Source of the DNA: [Eubacterium] saphenum
Lineage (GTDB): Bacteria > Bacillota > Clostridia > Peptostreptococcales > Anaerovoracaceae
DNA length: 6,860 nt
Assembly: GCA_004555725.1 (NCBI GenBank)
Contig: SFHC01000033.1
Location: 1-6,860 of the forward strand
Direction: 5' to 3'
Made by a program: the position numbers and the translations under genes. Below are positions 1-5,070 of this stretch, piece by piece. The notes beneath the pieces are model-generated. The model was not told where the DNA came from and ran no database searches. It saw only the letters and a program-made list of their open reading frames with translations. The stretch's first letter is position 1; each line of letters opens with the position of its first letter.

Positions 1-6
1 CCATTA

Positions 7-70
7 TATACGACACGGCGCTAACCAGTCGAACATCGCCTGACGGCTCGTTCTCCTGGGCGCCGTTAGC
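7..70. repeat. Hairpin unit 1 (class A)
   Basis: ACGGCGC (15-21) pairs with GCGCCGT (60-66). CCAG (25-28) pairs with CTGG (56-59) after a 3-nt bulge, taa. GAAC (31-34) pairs with GTTC (50-53) across a tc/tc internal loop. An alternative outer pairing is GCTAAC (20-25) with GTTAGC (65-70). Confidence 0.75.
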
Positions 71-74
71 ATTA

Positions 75-128
75 GGCCTTCCCATCGCTCAACCTTCGCT
101 GACGCTCGGTTTCGCGAGGGCAAGCGCC
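75..128. repeat. Hairpin unit 2 (class B)
   Basis: CCC (81-83) pairs with GGG (118-120), CGC (86-88) with GCG (114-116), and AACC (91-94) with GGTT (108-111). The outer arms are GGC and GCC. The tip is TTCGCTGACGCTC. It is the closest relative of unit 7, with paired substitutions in every stem block. Confidence 0.8.
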
Positions 129-132
129 ATAA

Positions 133-189
133 CGACACAGCACTTGCCGTTCGCAGTGCGTTTTGCTTCTGCTCACGGGTGCTGCCAGC
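133..189. repeat. Hairpin unit 3 (class A)
   Basis: CAGCAC (138-143) pairs with GTGCTG (179-184). CCGT (147-150) pairs with ACGG (175-178) after a 3-nt bulge, ttg. This is the same architecture as unit 1 with a different stem sequence. Confidence 0.75.
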
Positions 190-193
190 ATAA

Positions 194-246
194 GGAATTC
201 CCGCTGCTTTTGCTTCGCTCTCGCTCGCAGTCGCAGGGGCAATTCC
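194..246. repeat. Hairpin unit 4 (class B)
   Basis: The outer arms are GGAATT (194-199) and AATTCC (241-246), followed by a CCC/GGG block. The tip is CTTCGCTCTCGCTCG. An EcoRI-like GAATTC occurs in the left arm only. Confidence 0.75.
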
Positions 247-250
247 ATTA

Positions 251-305
251 AGCAGTTCTCAATCACCCATGCTTCGCTGATGCTCGGATGGATGAGGGCA
301 ACTGC
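251..305. repeat. Hairpin unit 5 (class B)
   Basis: The outer arms are GCAGTT (252-257) and AACTGC (300-305). Inner pairs are CTC (258-260) with GGG (296-298, one G-T wobble), TCA (263-265) with TGA (293-295), and CCAT (267-270) with ATGG (288-291). It follows unit 4 directly, the only place where two class B units are adjacent. Confidence 0.8.
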
Positions 306-309
306 ATTA

Positions 310-368
310 TACGACGTGTGGCTAGCCAATCGCGGTTCGCTGCGCTCCCGCTCTTGGGCGTCACTAGC
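310..368. repeat. Hairpin unit 6 (class A)
   Basis: CCAA (326-329) pairs with TTGG (354-357). A 3-nt bulge, tag (323-325), sits outside it, and an imperfect outer stem pairs 316-322 with 358-364 (five of seven pairs). The tip is TTCGCTGCGCTC. It is the most degenerate of the class A units but keeps the bulge position. Confidence 0.65.
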
Positions 369-372
369 ATAA

Positions 373-425
373 GGCCTTCTCATCACTTGGTCTTCACTGC
401 GTTCGACCTCGTGAGAGCAAGCGCC
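373..425. repeat. Hairpin unit 7 (class B), abutting the rodA stop codon
   Basis: CTC (379-381) pairs with GAG (415-417), CAC (384-386) with GTG (411-413), and GGTC (389-392) with GACC (405-408). The flanking ATTA (426-429) contains the rodA stop codon, read as TAA on the minus strand. Confidence 0.8.
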
Positions 426-426
426 A

Positions 427-1533
427 TTAGAACTGTATCATTCTGCTTCTGTCGCGGACGGCGAGGATGAAGCCGAGGGCCATTGTGTTGCACAGGATGG
501 AGGTTCCGCCGTAGCTCAGGAACGGCAGGGTGATGCCGGTGACTGGCATGATTCCCATGGTCATGGCGATGTTCTCAAAGATCTGGAAGATAAACATGCC
601 GATGAAGCCGACGACGACGAGGGCGCCGAACAGGTCGGTGGCTTCCAGTGCGATGCGCATGAAGCGCACCATCAGGTAGGCGAAGAGGCCGATGACGATC
701 AGCCCGCCGATCAGGCCAAGTTCTTCGATGATGACGGAGAAAATGAAGTCGGATTTCTGAACCGGGATAAAGTTCAGGGCTTTCTGAGTGCCGTGGAACA
801 GGCCTTTGCCGAATACGCCGCCGGAGCCCATCGCGATCTTGGATTCATACACCTGATAATTGGATCCGATGCTCAGGTTGTCCGGGTGCAGGAAGGAGCT
901 GATACGCTCTTTCTGATACGTAGCCATCATCATATAGGCAGGCGGAATCAGGCAGGCGACGATGACCAGGAATTTTGCAAATACTTTAATGCTCAGACCG
1001 GCAAAGAATACCATGGCGAGCCACATCGTCATGAATACCAGGGCGCTTCCCAGATCTTCTTTCAGGACGATGCCGATGATTGGAGCTGCGAGGACGCCGG
1101 CTTTCAGAAGTCCCCGGAAATTATAGAGTTCATCATGATGTTTATCCAGGTAGTCTGCCATCAGCAGGGCGAACAGAACTTTTACGATCTCAGAAGGCTG
1201 GACGGTAGTGAATCCGAGGGTGATCCAGGAACGCGCGCCGAACTGGGTGATGCCCAGACCCGGAACGTATACCAGGAGCAGCAGAAACAGCGAGAACACA
1301 TACAGCTGTTTGATTCTTCCGCGGAAGATTTCATAACCGATCGCCATAATGATCATCATCAGACCGATTCCGATCACGTAGGAGCCTGCCTGTACGATCG
1401 TGTTTCTGTTCCAGAACGACATCGTGGAAATCGTCGTGCTTCCGATCATCAGGATGCTGAGCACCATAAACACAGCAACAATCCCAAGCGATATTTTATC
1501 AGCGCCCTTAAAGCGCGAGAGTATATACCTCAT
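427..1533 (-). CDS. rodA: SEDS-family peptidoglycan glycosyltransferase (RodA/FtsW/SpoVE type)
   Basis: This is a polytopic membrane protein that polymerises lipid II glycan strands, normally with a partner class B penicillin-binding protein. It is 368 aa from the chosen start and has about ten hydrophobic segments. SEDS hallmarks are visible (numbered from the chosen start): FGARSWI near residues 98-104, QPSEIVK near 112-118, KEDLGSALV near 158-166, KSDFIFSVIIEELGLIGG near 260-277, and NIAMTMGIMPVTG followed by LSYGGTS near 321-344. The Asp of KSDFIF probably matches the Asp reported as essential in RodA. Start choice: two in-frame ATGs lie 9 nt apart (1542 and 1533). The only SD-like sequence, GGAAGGG at 1543-1549, touches the first ATG but sits 9 nt from the second, so I use 1533. 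The family is secure. RodA versus FtsW or SpoVE cannot be settled from sequence alone, and no PBP partner is in view. It is transcribed divergently from the region leading to rny, and its stop codon is inside the last spacer of the hairpin array. Confidence 0.93.
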   Translation of the reverse strand: MRYILSRFKGADKISLGIVAVFMVLSILMIGSTTISTMSFWNRNTIVQAGSYVIGIGLMMIIMAIGYEIFRGRIKQLYVFSLFLLLLVYVPGLGITQFGARSWITLGFTTVQPSEIVKVLFALLMADYLDKHHDELYNFRGLLKAGVLAAPIIGIVLKEDLGSALVFMTMWLAMVFFAGLSIKVFAKFLVIVACLIPPAYMMMATYQKERISSFLHPDNLSIGSNYQVYESKIAMGSGGVFGKGLFHGTQKALNFIPVQKSDFIFSVIIEELGLIGGLIVIGLFAYLMVRFMRIALEATDLFGALVVVGFIGMFIFQIFENIAMTMGIMPVTGITLPFLSYGGTSILCNTMALGFILAVRDRSRMIQF

Positions 1534-1542
1534 GAATTTCAT

Positions 1543-1549
1543 CCCTTCC
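1543..1549 (-). promoter_or_regulatory. Ribosome binding site deciding the rodA start
   Basis: On the minus strand this reads GGAAGGG. It has no spacing to the ATG at 1542 and 9 nt to the ATG at 1533. This favours the inner start and removes three residues (MKF) from the longest reading frame. Confidence 0.6.
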
Positions 1550-1564
1550 GGTTATATGGAATAC

Positions 1565-1594
1565 TTGACATAAAAACCACTAGAACATTATAAT
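1565..1594 (+). promoter_or_regulatory. Consensus sigma-A promoter firing rightward toward rny
   Basis: TTGACA (1565-1570), an 18-nt spacer and TATAAT (1589-1594) match the housekeeping consensus at all twelve positions. Transcription is expected to start near 1601. No convincing protein gene lies in the next 600 nt, so it drives either a non-coding RNA or a long leader of rny. Confidence 0.75.
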
Positions 1595-1616
1595 GTAAAA
1601 GATGTAAGTATATCAA
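1587..1616 (-). promoter_or_regulatory. rodA promoter (minus half of a symmetric divergent promoter)
   Basis: On the minus strand TTGATA (1616-1611) and TATAAT (1592-1587) are separated by 18 nt. Transcription would begin near 1580, giving a leader of about 45 nt before rodA. The -10 lies in the palindrome CATTATAATG (1586-1595), shared with the promoter on the other strand. Confidence 0.7.
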
Positions 1617-1749
1617 GGCGGAATTGCAGGCTTGTGCATCGCTTTTAAACGATGCGTCCGGTCTTCTGCGGCGCGCGGCCTCACGTACAGTGATTCAGCT
1701 GCTCGGCGTGTGTAATCCAACCTATCTTAGAATATACAGAATATCACAT
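1602..1749 (+). ncRNA. Putative structured RNA or leader domain downstream of the divergent promoter
   Basis: Starting at the predicted transcription start, the sequence folds into a closed multi-branch form by eye. The closing stem pairs ATGT (1602-1605) with ACAT (1746-1749), GTATAT (1608-1613) with ATATAC (1732-1737), AGG (1616-1618) with CCT (1721-1723), and GGAATT (1620-1625) with AATCC (1714-1718). One inner hairpin is GCATCG (1636-1641) with CGATGC (1650-1655). A second pairs GCGGC (1675-1679) with GCTGC (1698-1702) and TCAC (1681-1684) with GTGA (1690-1693) around the loop GTACA. I see no T-box, SAM, cobalamin, tmRNA, SRP or RNase P hallmark. Length and a strong promoter would allow a 6S-like RNA, but the branching does not look like the 6S rod. 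Class unassigned. Confidence 0.4.
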
Positions 1750-1775
1750 TTACGGACCGTTTTCCGGAACTTTAG

Positions 1776-1795
1776 AAAGATTTAAGATCTTTTTT
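1776..1795 (+). terminator. Weak AT-rich terminator-like hairpin
   Basis: AAAGAT (1776-1781) and ATCTTT (1787-1792) flank the loop TTAAG, and the right arm runs into a nine-base window of mostly T ending at 1795. The stem is short and AT-only apart from two pairs, so termination would be inefficient. If real, it would define an RNA of about 195 nt from the promoter at 1565-1594. Confidence 0.3.
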
Positions 1796-2086
1796 ATGAT
1801 AAATTTTGCAATAGGATCTGCAGTATTGCCGTTTACGCAGAAGATGCGGGCTGACTGCTGCCCCGGATGGGCGCAGCTGTTTTGTGAACATTGTATGAAC
1901 AGAATGTGGGCGGATGGTATCGTCCGTTGTTTCTTGTACATGACCGCATGGTATGCCGCGTATCGACTGCTTTGCTGTGCACGGATTACCAATTCAATGC
2001 AGGAAAATGCATGAGACAGGGGGTTTCACAATCCATGTTTTCTGTGCTTCTGTGCAGGTCATTGCAGACAATTCTTTTCGGGAGCG
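1796..2086 (+). other. Unassigned transcribed spacer, no supported gene
   Basis: No reading frame here has a plausible ribosome binding site or a recognisable product. The longest frame (1891-2196) ends with a hydrophobic stretch and a basic tail, but that part is translated through the terminator palindrome and is probably chance. Small hairpins are visible: CTGTT/AACAG around 1880-1901, CGGA/TCCG around 1912-1926, and ATGCA/TGCAT around 1998-2013. The stretch is probably part of an RNA leader or an eroded sequence. Confidence 0.4.
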
Positions 2087-2121
2087 AGTCCGGAGCAGTT
2101 TTAACCGTTGCCGGACTTTTT
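2087..2121 (+). terminator. Intrinsic terminator or attenuator upstream of rny
   Basis: AGTCCGG (2087-2093) pairs perfectly with CCGGACT (2111-2117). CA/TG pairs can extend the stem toward the loop, and the stem runs directly into a T tract (2117-2121) followed by CTGTTGCTGTTTTT. It lies about 95 nt before the rny start and on the same strand as the promoter at 1565-1594. It would therefore either end an RNA of about 520 nt or limit readthrough into rny. Confidence 0.6.
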
Positions 2122-2200
2122 CTGTTGCTGTTTTTGACAAAACGCAGACGGGGCAAGAGGTTTCCCGGCATTGGTCACACAAGAGAGCAGAAATAAATGG

Positions 2201-2207
2201 AAGGAGG
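2201..2207 (+). promoter_or_regulatory. Shine-Dalgarno site deciding the rny start
   Basis: AAGGAGG is followed by 7 nt and then GTG at 2215. An in-frame ATG at 2197 lies upstream of this site, so it cannot use it. This supports GTG as the true start. Confidence 0.8.
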
Positions 2208-2214
2208 TGCTTCC

Positions 2215-3765
2215 GTGCCGTTAGTACCAGTCATTGGTCTGATTATCGGAATCGTGCTGGCATTGGTTGTCGGTGTCCTGATCGGATATATTGTCCGCAA
2301 GAACGTTGGTGAGAAAGTCATCGGCAGTGCGGAGCAGCAGGCTAAGAACCTGATTCTGGACGCAAAGAACCATTCAGAGACGATTCGTAAAGAGATTACG
2401 TTAGAGGCCAAGGAAGAAGCACACAAGATCCGCGATGACGCGGATAAGGAAGTCAGAGAGCGCCGCAGTGAGGTCGCGCGCCAGGAACGCCGCATTCAGC
2501 AGAAAGAGGAAGCGGCGGACCGGAAACTGGAGCAGTTTGAAAAACGCGAAAAGCGCATGGCCCAGCAGGAGCAGGAGACAGAAAGAAAGAAACAGAAAGC
2601 AGAAGAGACTCTGCAGCAGCAGGTAAAGGAACTGGAGCGGATTTCCGGATATACGGCAGAGGACGCCAAACAGATTATTCTGGAAAAAGTTGAGAAAGAC
2701 TGCCGCCACGAAGCGTCCAGGATGATCAAGGAAATCGAGAGCCAGGCCAAGGAAGAGGCCGATGAAAAGGCAAAGAACATCATCACCGGCGCCATTCAGA
2801 GATGTGCGGCAGATCAGGTTGCAGAGAGCACGCTTTCCGTAGTCAACCTGCCGAATGACGACATGAAGGGCCGAATCATCGGACGTGAGGGCCGCAACAT
2901 CCGCGCGATCGAGACCTCGACCGGAGTCGATCTGATTATCGACGATACACCGGAAGCCGTCATCATTTCCGGATTTGACCCGATCAGAAGAGAAGTCGCA
3001 AGGATCGCACTGGAAAAACTCGTCATGGACGGACGCATCCACCCGGCCAAAATCGAAGAGATGGTCGAGAAAGCCCGCCGCGAGGTTTCCCACGTCATTA
3101 AAGAACAAGGAGAGCAGGCGACCTTTGAAACCGGCATACACAACCTGCATCCAGAGCTTGTAAAACTCCTCGGAAGACTGCACTTCCGCACATCCTACGG
3201 ACAGAACGTGCTGCAGCATTCCATCGAGGTATCCCATCTGGCAGGACTGATGGCCGGCGAACTCGGACTGAACGTCAAGCTCGCCAAGAGAGCCGGACTC
3301 CTGCATGATATCGGAAAGGCGCTGGATCATGAATACGAGGGCACACATGTCGACATCGGTATTCAGATTCTGAAGAAATATAAGGAAAGCAGCGCGGTCA
3401 TTAACTGCATGGCATCCCACCACGGCGATTACGAGCCGAAGTGCATGGAAGCCGTCCTGATCGCAGCCGCAGACGCACTGTCCGCCGCAAGACCGGGCGC
3501 GCGCCGCGAGACGCTGGACGTTTACGTCAAGAGACTCGAGAAACTCGAGGACATCGCAAACACCACGCCGGGCGTTTCCAACTCCTACGCCATTCAGGCC
3601 GGACGCGAGATCAGAATCATCGTCAACCCGGACGAGGTGCCGGATGATGAGATGCCGCTGCTCGCGCGCAATGTCTCCAAGCGCATTGAATCCGAGCTCG
3701 AGTACCCGGGCCAGATCAAGGTCAATGTCGTCCGCGAGACCAAGGCCGTCGATTACGCGAAATAA
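2215..3765 (+). CDS. rny: Ribonuclease Y (membrane-anchored endoribonuclease)
   Basis: RNase Y makes the initiating endonucleolytic cuts in mRNA turnover in Firmicutes and works at the inner face of the membrane. From the GTG start it is 516 aa, close to the usual 520. The domain order is complete. There is one N-terminal membrane segment (about residues 4-26), then a long charged coiled coil rich in K, E, R and Q (about 30-200). A KH RNA-binding domain carries IIGREG at 221-226. The metal-dependent HD domain has His335 in HSIEVSHLAG, the signature HDIGKA with His364-Asp365, and His402-His403 in ASHHGD. The C-terminal tail ends at a TAA. Start choice: AAGGAGG at 2201-2207 fits GTG 2215, not the in-frame ATG at 2197. 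The gene follows an intrinsic terminator and a long untranslated stretch, so its expression may depend on readthrough or on a promoter I cannot see. The downstream gene is 105 nt away, past a hairpin. Confidence 0.97.
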   Translation: MPLVPVIGLIIGIVLALVVGVLIGYIVRKNVGEKVIGSAEQQAKNLILDAKNHSETIRKEITLEAKEEAHKIRDDADKEVRERRSEVARQERRIQQKEEAADRKLEQFEKREKRMAQQEQETERKKQKAEETLQQQVKELERISGYTAEDAKQIILEKVEKDCRHEASRMIKEIESQAKEEADEKAKNIITGAIQRCAADQVAESTLSVVNLPNDDMKGRIIGREGRNIRAIETSTGVDLIIDDTPEAVIISGFDPIRREVARIALEKLVMDGRIHPAKIEEMVEKARREVSHVIKEQGEQATFETGIHNLHPELVKLLGRLHFRTSYGQNVLQHSIEVSHLAGLMAGELGLNVKLAKRAGLLHDIGKALDHEYEGTHVDIGIQILKKYKESSAVINCMASHHGDYEPKCMEAVLIAAADALSAARPGARRETLDVYVKRLEKLEDIANTTPGVSNSYAIQAGREIRIIVNPDEVPDDEMPLLARNVSKRIESELEYPGQIKVNVVRETKAVDYAK

Positions 3766-3778
3766 CAGAATACCATCA

Positions 3779-3816
3779 GAAGCCTTTCGTATCCGAGCAG
3801 GGAAACGGAAGGCTTC
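3779..3816 (+). terminator. Hairpin between rny and the cysteine desulfurase gene
   Basis: GAAGCCTTTCGT (3779-3790) pairs with ACGGAAGGCTTC (3805-3816) over 12 bp with one G-T wobble, around a 14-nt loop. The tail CTTAATAC is a poor U tract, so this may be a leaky terminator or a 3'-end stabilising structure. I see no convincing promoter between it and the next gene, which would favour partial readthrough. Confidence 0.5.
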
Positions 3817-3870
3817 CTTAATACATGCCTACGTTTAGGACAAAAAGTACACAGGACAAGGAAGCAATAT

Positions 3871-5040
3871 ATGATCTATCTGGACAACAGCGCAACAACC
3901 CGTCAGGCCGATGAAGTCACCGATCTGATGGCTGATGTGGCAAAGAATACCTTTGGAAACCCTTCCTCTTTATATTCCCTGGGAATGGACGCCGAGAAAG
4001 TCGTGGAAAACGCGAGAAAGACATTCGCAAAGACGATCGGCGCCGACTCGTCGGAGATCTTCTTCAATTCCGGCGGAACGGAAGGAGATAACACCGTGCT
4101 CCGTGAAGTCGCGGACGCGAGGAAACACCAGGGAAAACACATCATCGTCAGCAGTGTGGAGCATCCGGCCGTTTTAGAAAACTGTGACCGCCTTGAACAT
4201 GAGGGATACCGGGTCAGCAGGATTTCCGTGGATTCCCTTTGTCATATCAATATGGAGGAACTGGCGGACGCCATCGATGAGGAGACGACACTGATCTCGG
4301 TGATGGCCGTCAATAATGAAGTCGGAACCATCATGCCGATCAAGGATATTGTGAAGCTCGCGCGAAAAAAGGCGGGAAAGCCGGACAAGGCCAGCGGAAT
4401 TCTGGTGCATACGGACGCCGTGCAGGGATACGGAAAAGTTGATCTGAAGAACACCGGCGTGGATTTTCTGACGGTCAGCGCACATAAATTCCACGGACCT
4501 AAGGGTGTGGGCGCGATGTATGTGAAGAAGGGAACGCTGATTCCGGCGCTGATTCTCGGCGGAGGACAGGAAAGAGGCTACCGTTCGGGTACGGAAAACG
4601 TTCCGGGAATTGCAGGCCTGGGAAAGGCTGCGGAGCTGATGCAGCAGGAGATGGAAAGCGGGCATGATACCATGAAAGCCTGCAGAACCAGACTGCTTGA
4701 CGCGATCTCTGATCAAGTTGACGACATTATCATCAATTCGCCGTTAGACGATACGGGAGCCGATTCCGTGCTGAACATCAGTTTCCTGGGCGTTCGCGGA
4801 GAGGTTCTGCTGCACGTGCTGGAAGAGGACGGCATCTATGTGTCTACAGGATCCGCCTGCTCATCCAATCATAAGGGACAGAGCCACGTTCTGCAGGCCA
4901 TGGGCAGAACTCCTAAGGAAATCGAGGGCGCGGTGCGGTTCAGCTTCAGCCGGTACAACAGGCCGGAAGACATGGATATCGTCGCAGACAGAGTAAAAAC
5001 CGCCGTGCAGAGATTCCGCAGACTCGGAAGTTTTCAGTAG
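3871..5040 (+). CDS. nifS: Cysteine desulfurase, NifS/IscS-like, probable sulfur donor for ThiI
   Basis: This PLP enzyme converts L-cysteine to alanine and carries the released sulfur as a protein persulfide. It is 389 aa, normal for the family. Visible features are LDNSATT at the N terminus, SGGTEGDN near 67-74, His98 in SVEHPAV, HTDAVQGYGKV with Asp182 and Gln185 at the cofactor, the PLP lysine Lys206 in SAHKFHGPKG, and the catalytic Cys330 in STGSACSSNHKGQ. The context SSNHKGQ and the intact loop fit the IscS/NifS group rather than SufS. AAGGAAG (3858-3864) lies 6 nt before the ATG. The thiI gene starts 30 nt after the stop, as in the nifZ-thiI pair of Bacillus, so its main partner is probably ThiI. 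A wider role in Fe-S cluster assembly cannot be excluded because no iscU or suf gene is in view. The symbol is a family name; nifZ or iscS would be equally defensible. Confidence 0.95.
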   Translation: MIYLDNSATTRQADEVTDLMADVAKNTFGNPSSLYSLGMDAEKVVENARKTFAKTIGADSSEIFFNSGGTEGDNTVLREVADARKHQGKHIIVSSVEHPAVLENCDRLEHEGYRVSRISVDSLCHINMEELADAIDEETTLISVMAVNNEVGTIMPIKDIVKLARKKAGKPDKASGILVHTDAVQGYGKVDLKNTGVDFLTVSAHKFHGPKGVGAMYVKKGTLIPALILGGGQERGYRSGTENVPGIAGLGKAAELMQQEMESGHDTMKACRTRLLDAISDQVDDIIINSPLDDTGADSVLNISFLGVRGEVLLHVLEEDGIYVSTGSACSSNHKGQSHVLQAMGRTPKEIEGAVRFSFSRYNRPEDMDIVADRVKTAVQRFRRLGSFQ

Positions 5041-5070
5041 CCGCGGGAACGCATATAGAAAGGGAATAAC

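Larger units (their letters stand above)
1..430. repeat. Tandem array of seven ~60-bp imperfect hairpins downstream of rodA
   Basis: This gene-free stretch is built of seven imperfect palindromes (53-64 nt) separated by ATTA or ATAA at 3-6, 71-74, 129-132, 190-193, 247-250, 306-309, 369-372 and 426-429. Two classes are visible. Class A (7-70, 133-189, 310-368) begins near ACGAC and has a stem, a 3-nt bulge on the 5' side and a 4-bp stem. Class B (75-128, 194-246, 251-305, 373-425) has the pattern TTCYC near the left end and GRGGCAA or GAGAGCAA near the right end. The plus-strand order is A-B-A-B-B-A-B. Most tips carry a variant of TTCGCTGCGCTC in the same orientation. An ATTA at the left window edge suggests that the array continues leftward. 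It resembles REP/BIME-type palindromic arrays in layout, but I do not recognise the family. Short reading frames through it look like by-products of the repeats. Confidence 0.85.

Noticed and set aside
72..386. Minus-strand frame of 104 codons through the hairpin array
   Set aside because: It has no ribosome binding site, and its Arg/Ser/Glu-rich composition follows from the GCGAGCG-like repeat tips. The conserved signal is paired bases, not codons.
1..430. CRISPR array
   Set aside because: The regular ~60-nt period comes from whole hairpin units with variable stems. There are no identical direct repeats with unique spacers and no cas genes.
793..1593. Plus-strand frame of 266 codons opposite rodA
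   Set aside because: It is antisense to a clear SEDS gene, runs over the divergent promoter, is low in hydrophobic residues with Asp/His/Gln-rich composition, and has no SD.
1602..2121. tmRNA, RNase P RNA, SRP RNA or T-box leader
   Set aside because: I looked for the tmRNA tag and CCA end, the RNase P GAGGAAAGTC block, the SRP tip with GGAA loop and the T-box TGGNACCGCG, and found none.
2134..2139. TTGACA as -35 of an rny promoter
   Set aside because: No TATAAT-like sequence occurs 16-19 nt downstream; that position is G-rich.
1891..2196. Possible 101-codon small membrane protein before rny
   Set aside because: There is no SD. The hydrophobic segment with a basic tail (GLFLLLFLTKRRR) is translated through the intrinsic terminator, whose T tract yields Phe and Leu by chance.
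2401..3423. Minus-strand frame of 340 codons opposite rny
   Set aside because: It is antisense to a fully recognisable RNase Y reading frame, has no SD or promoter, and gives no family pattern.
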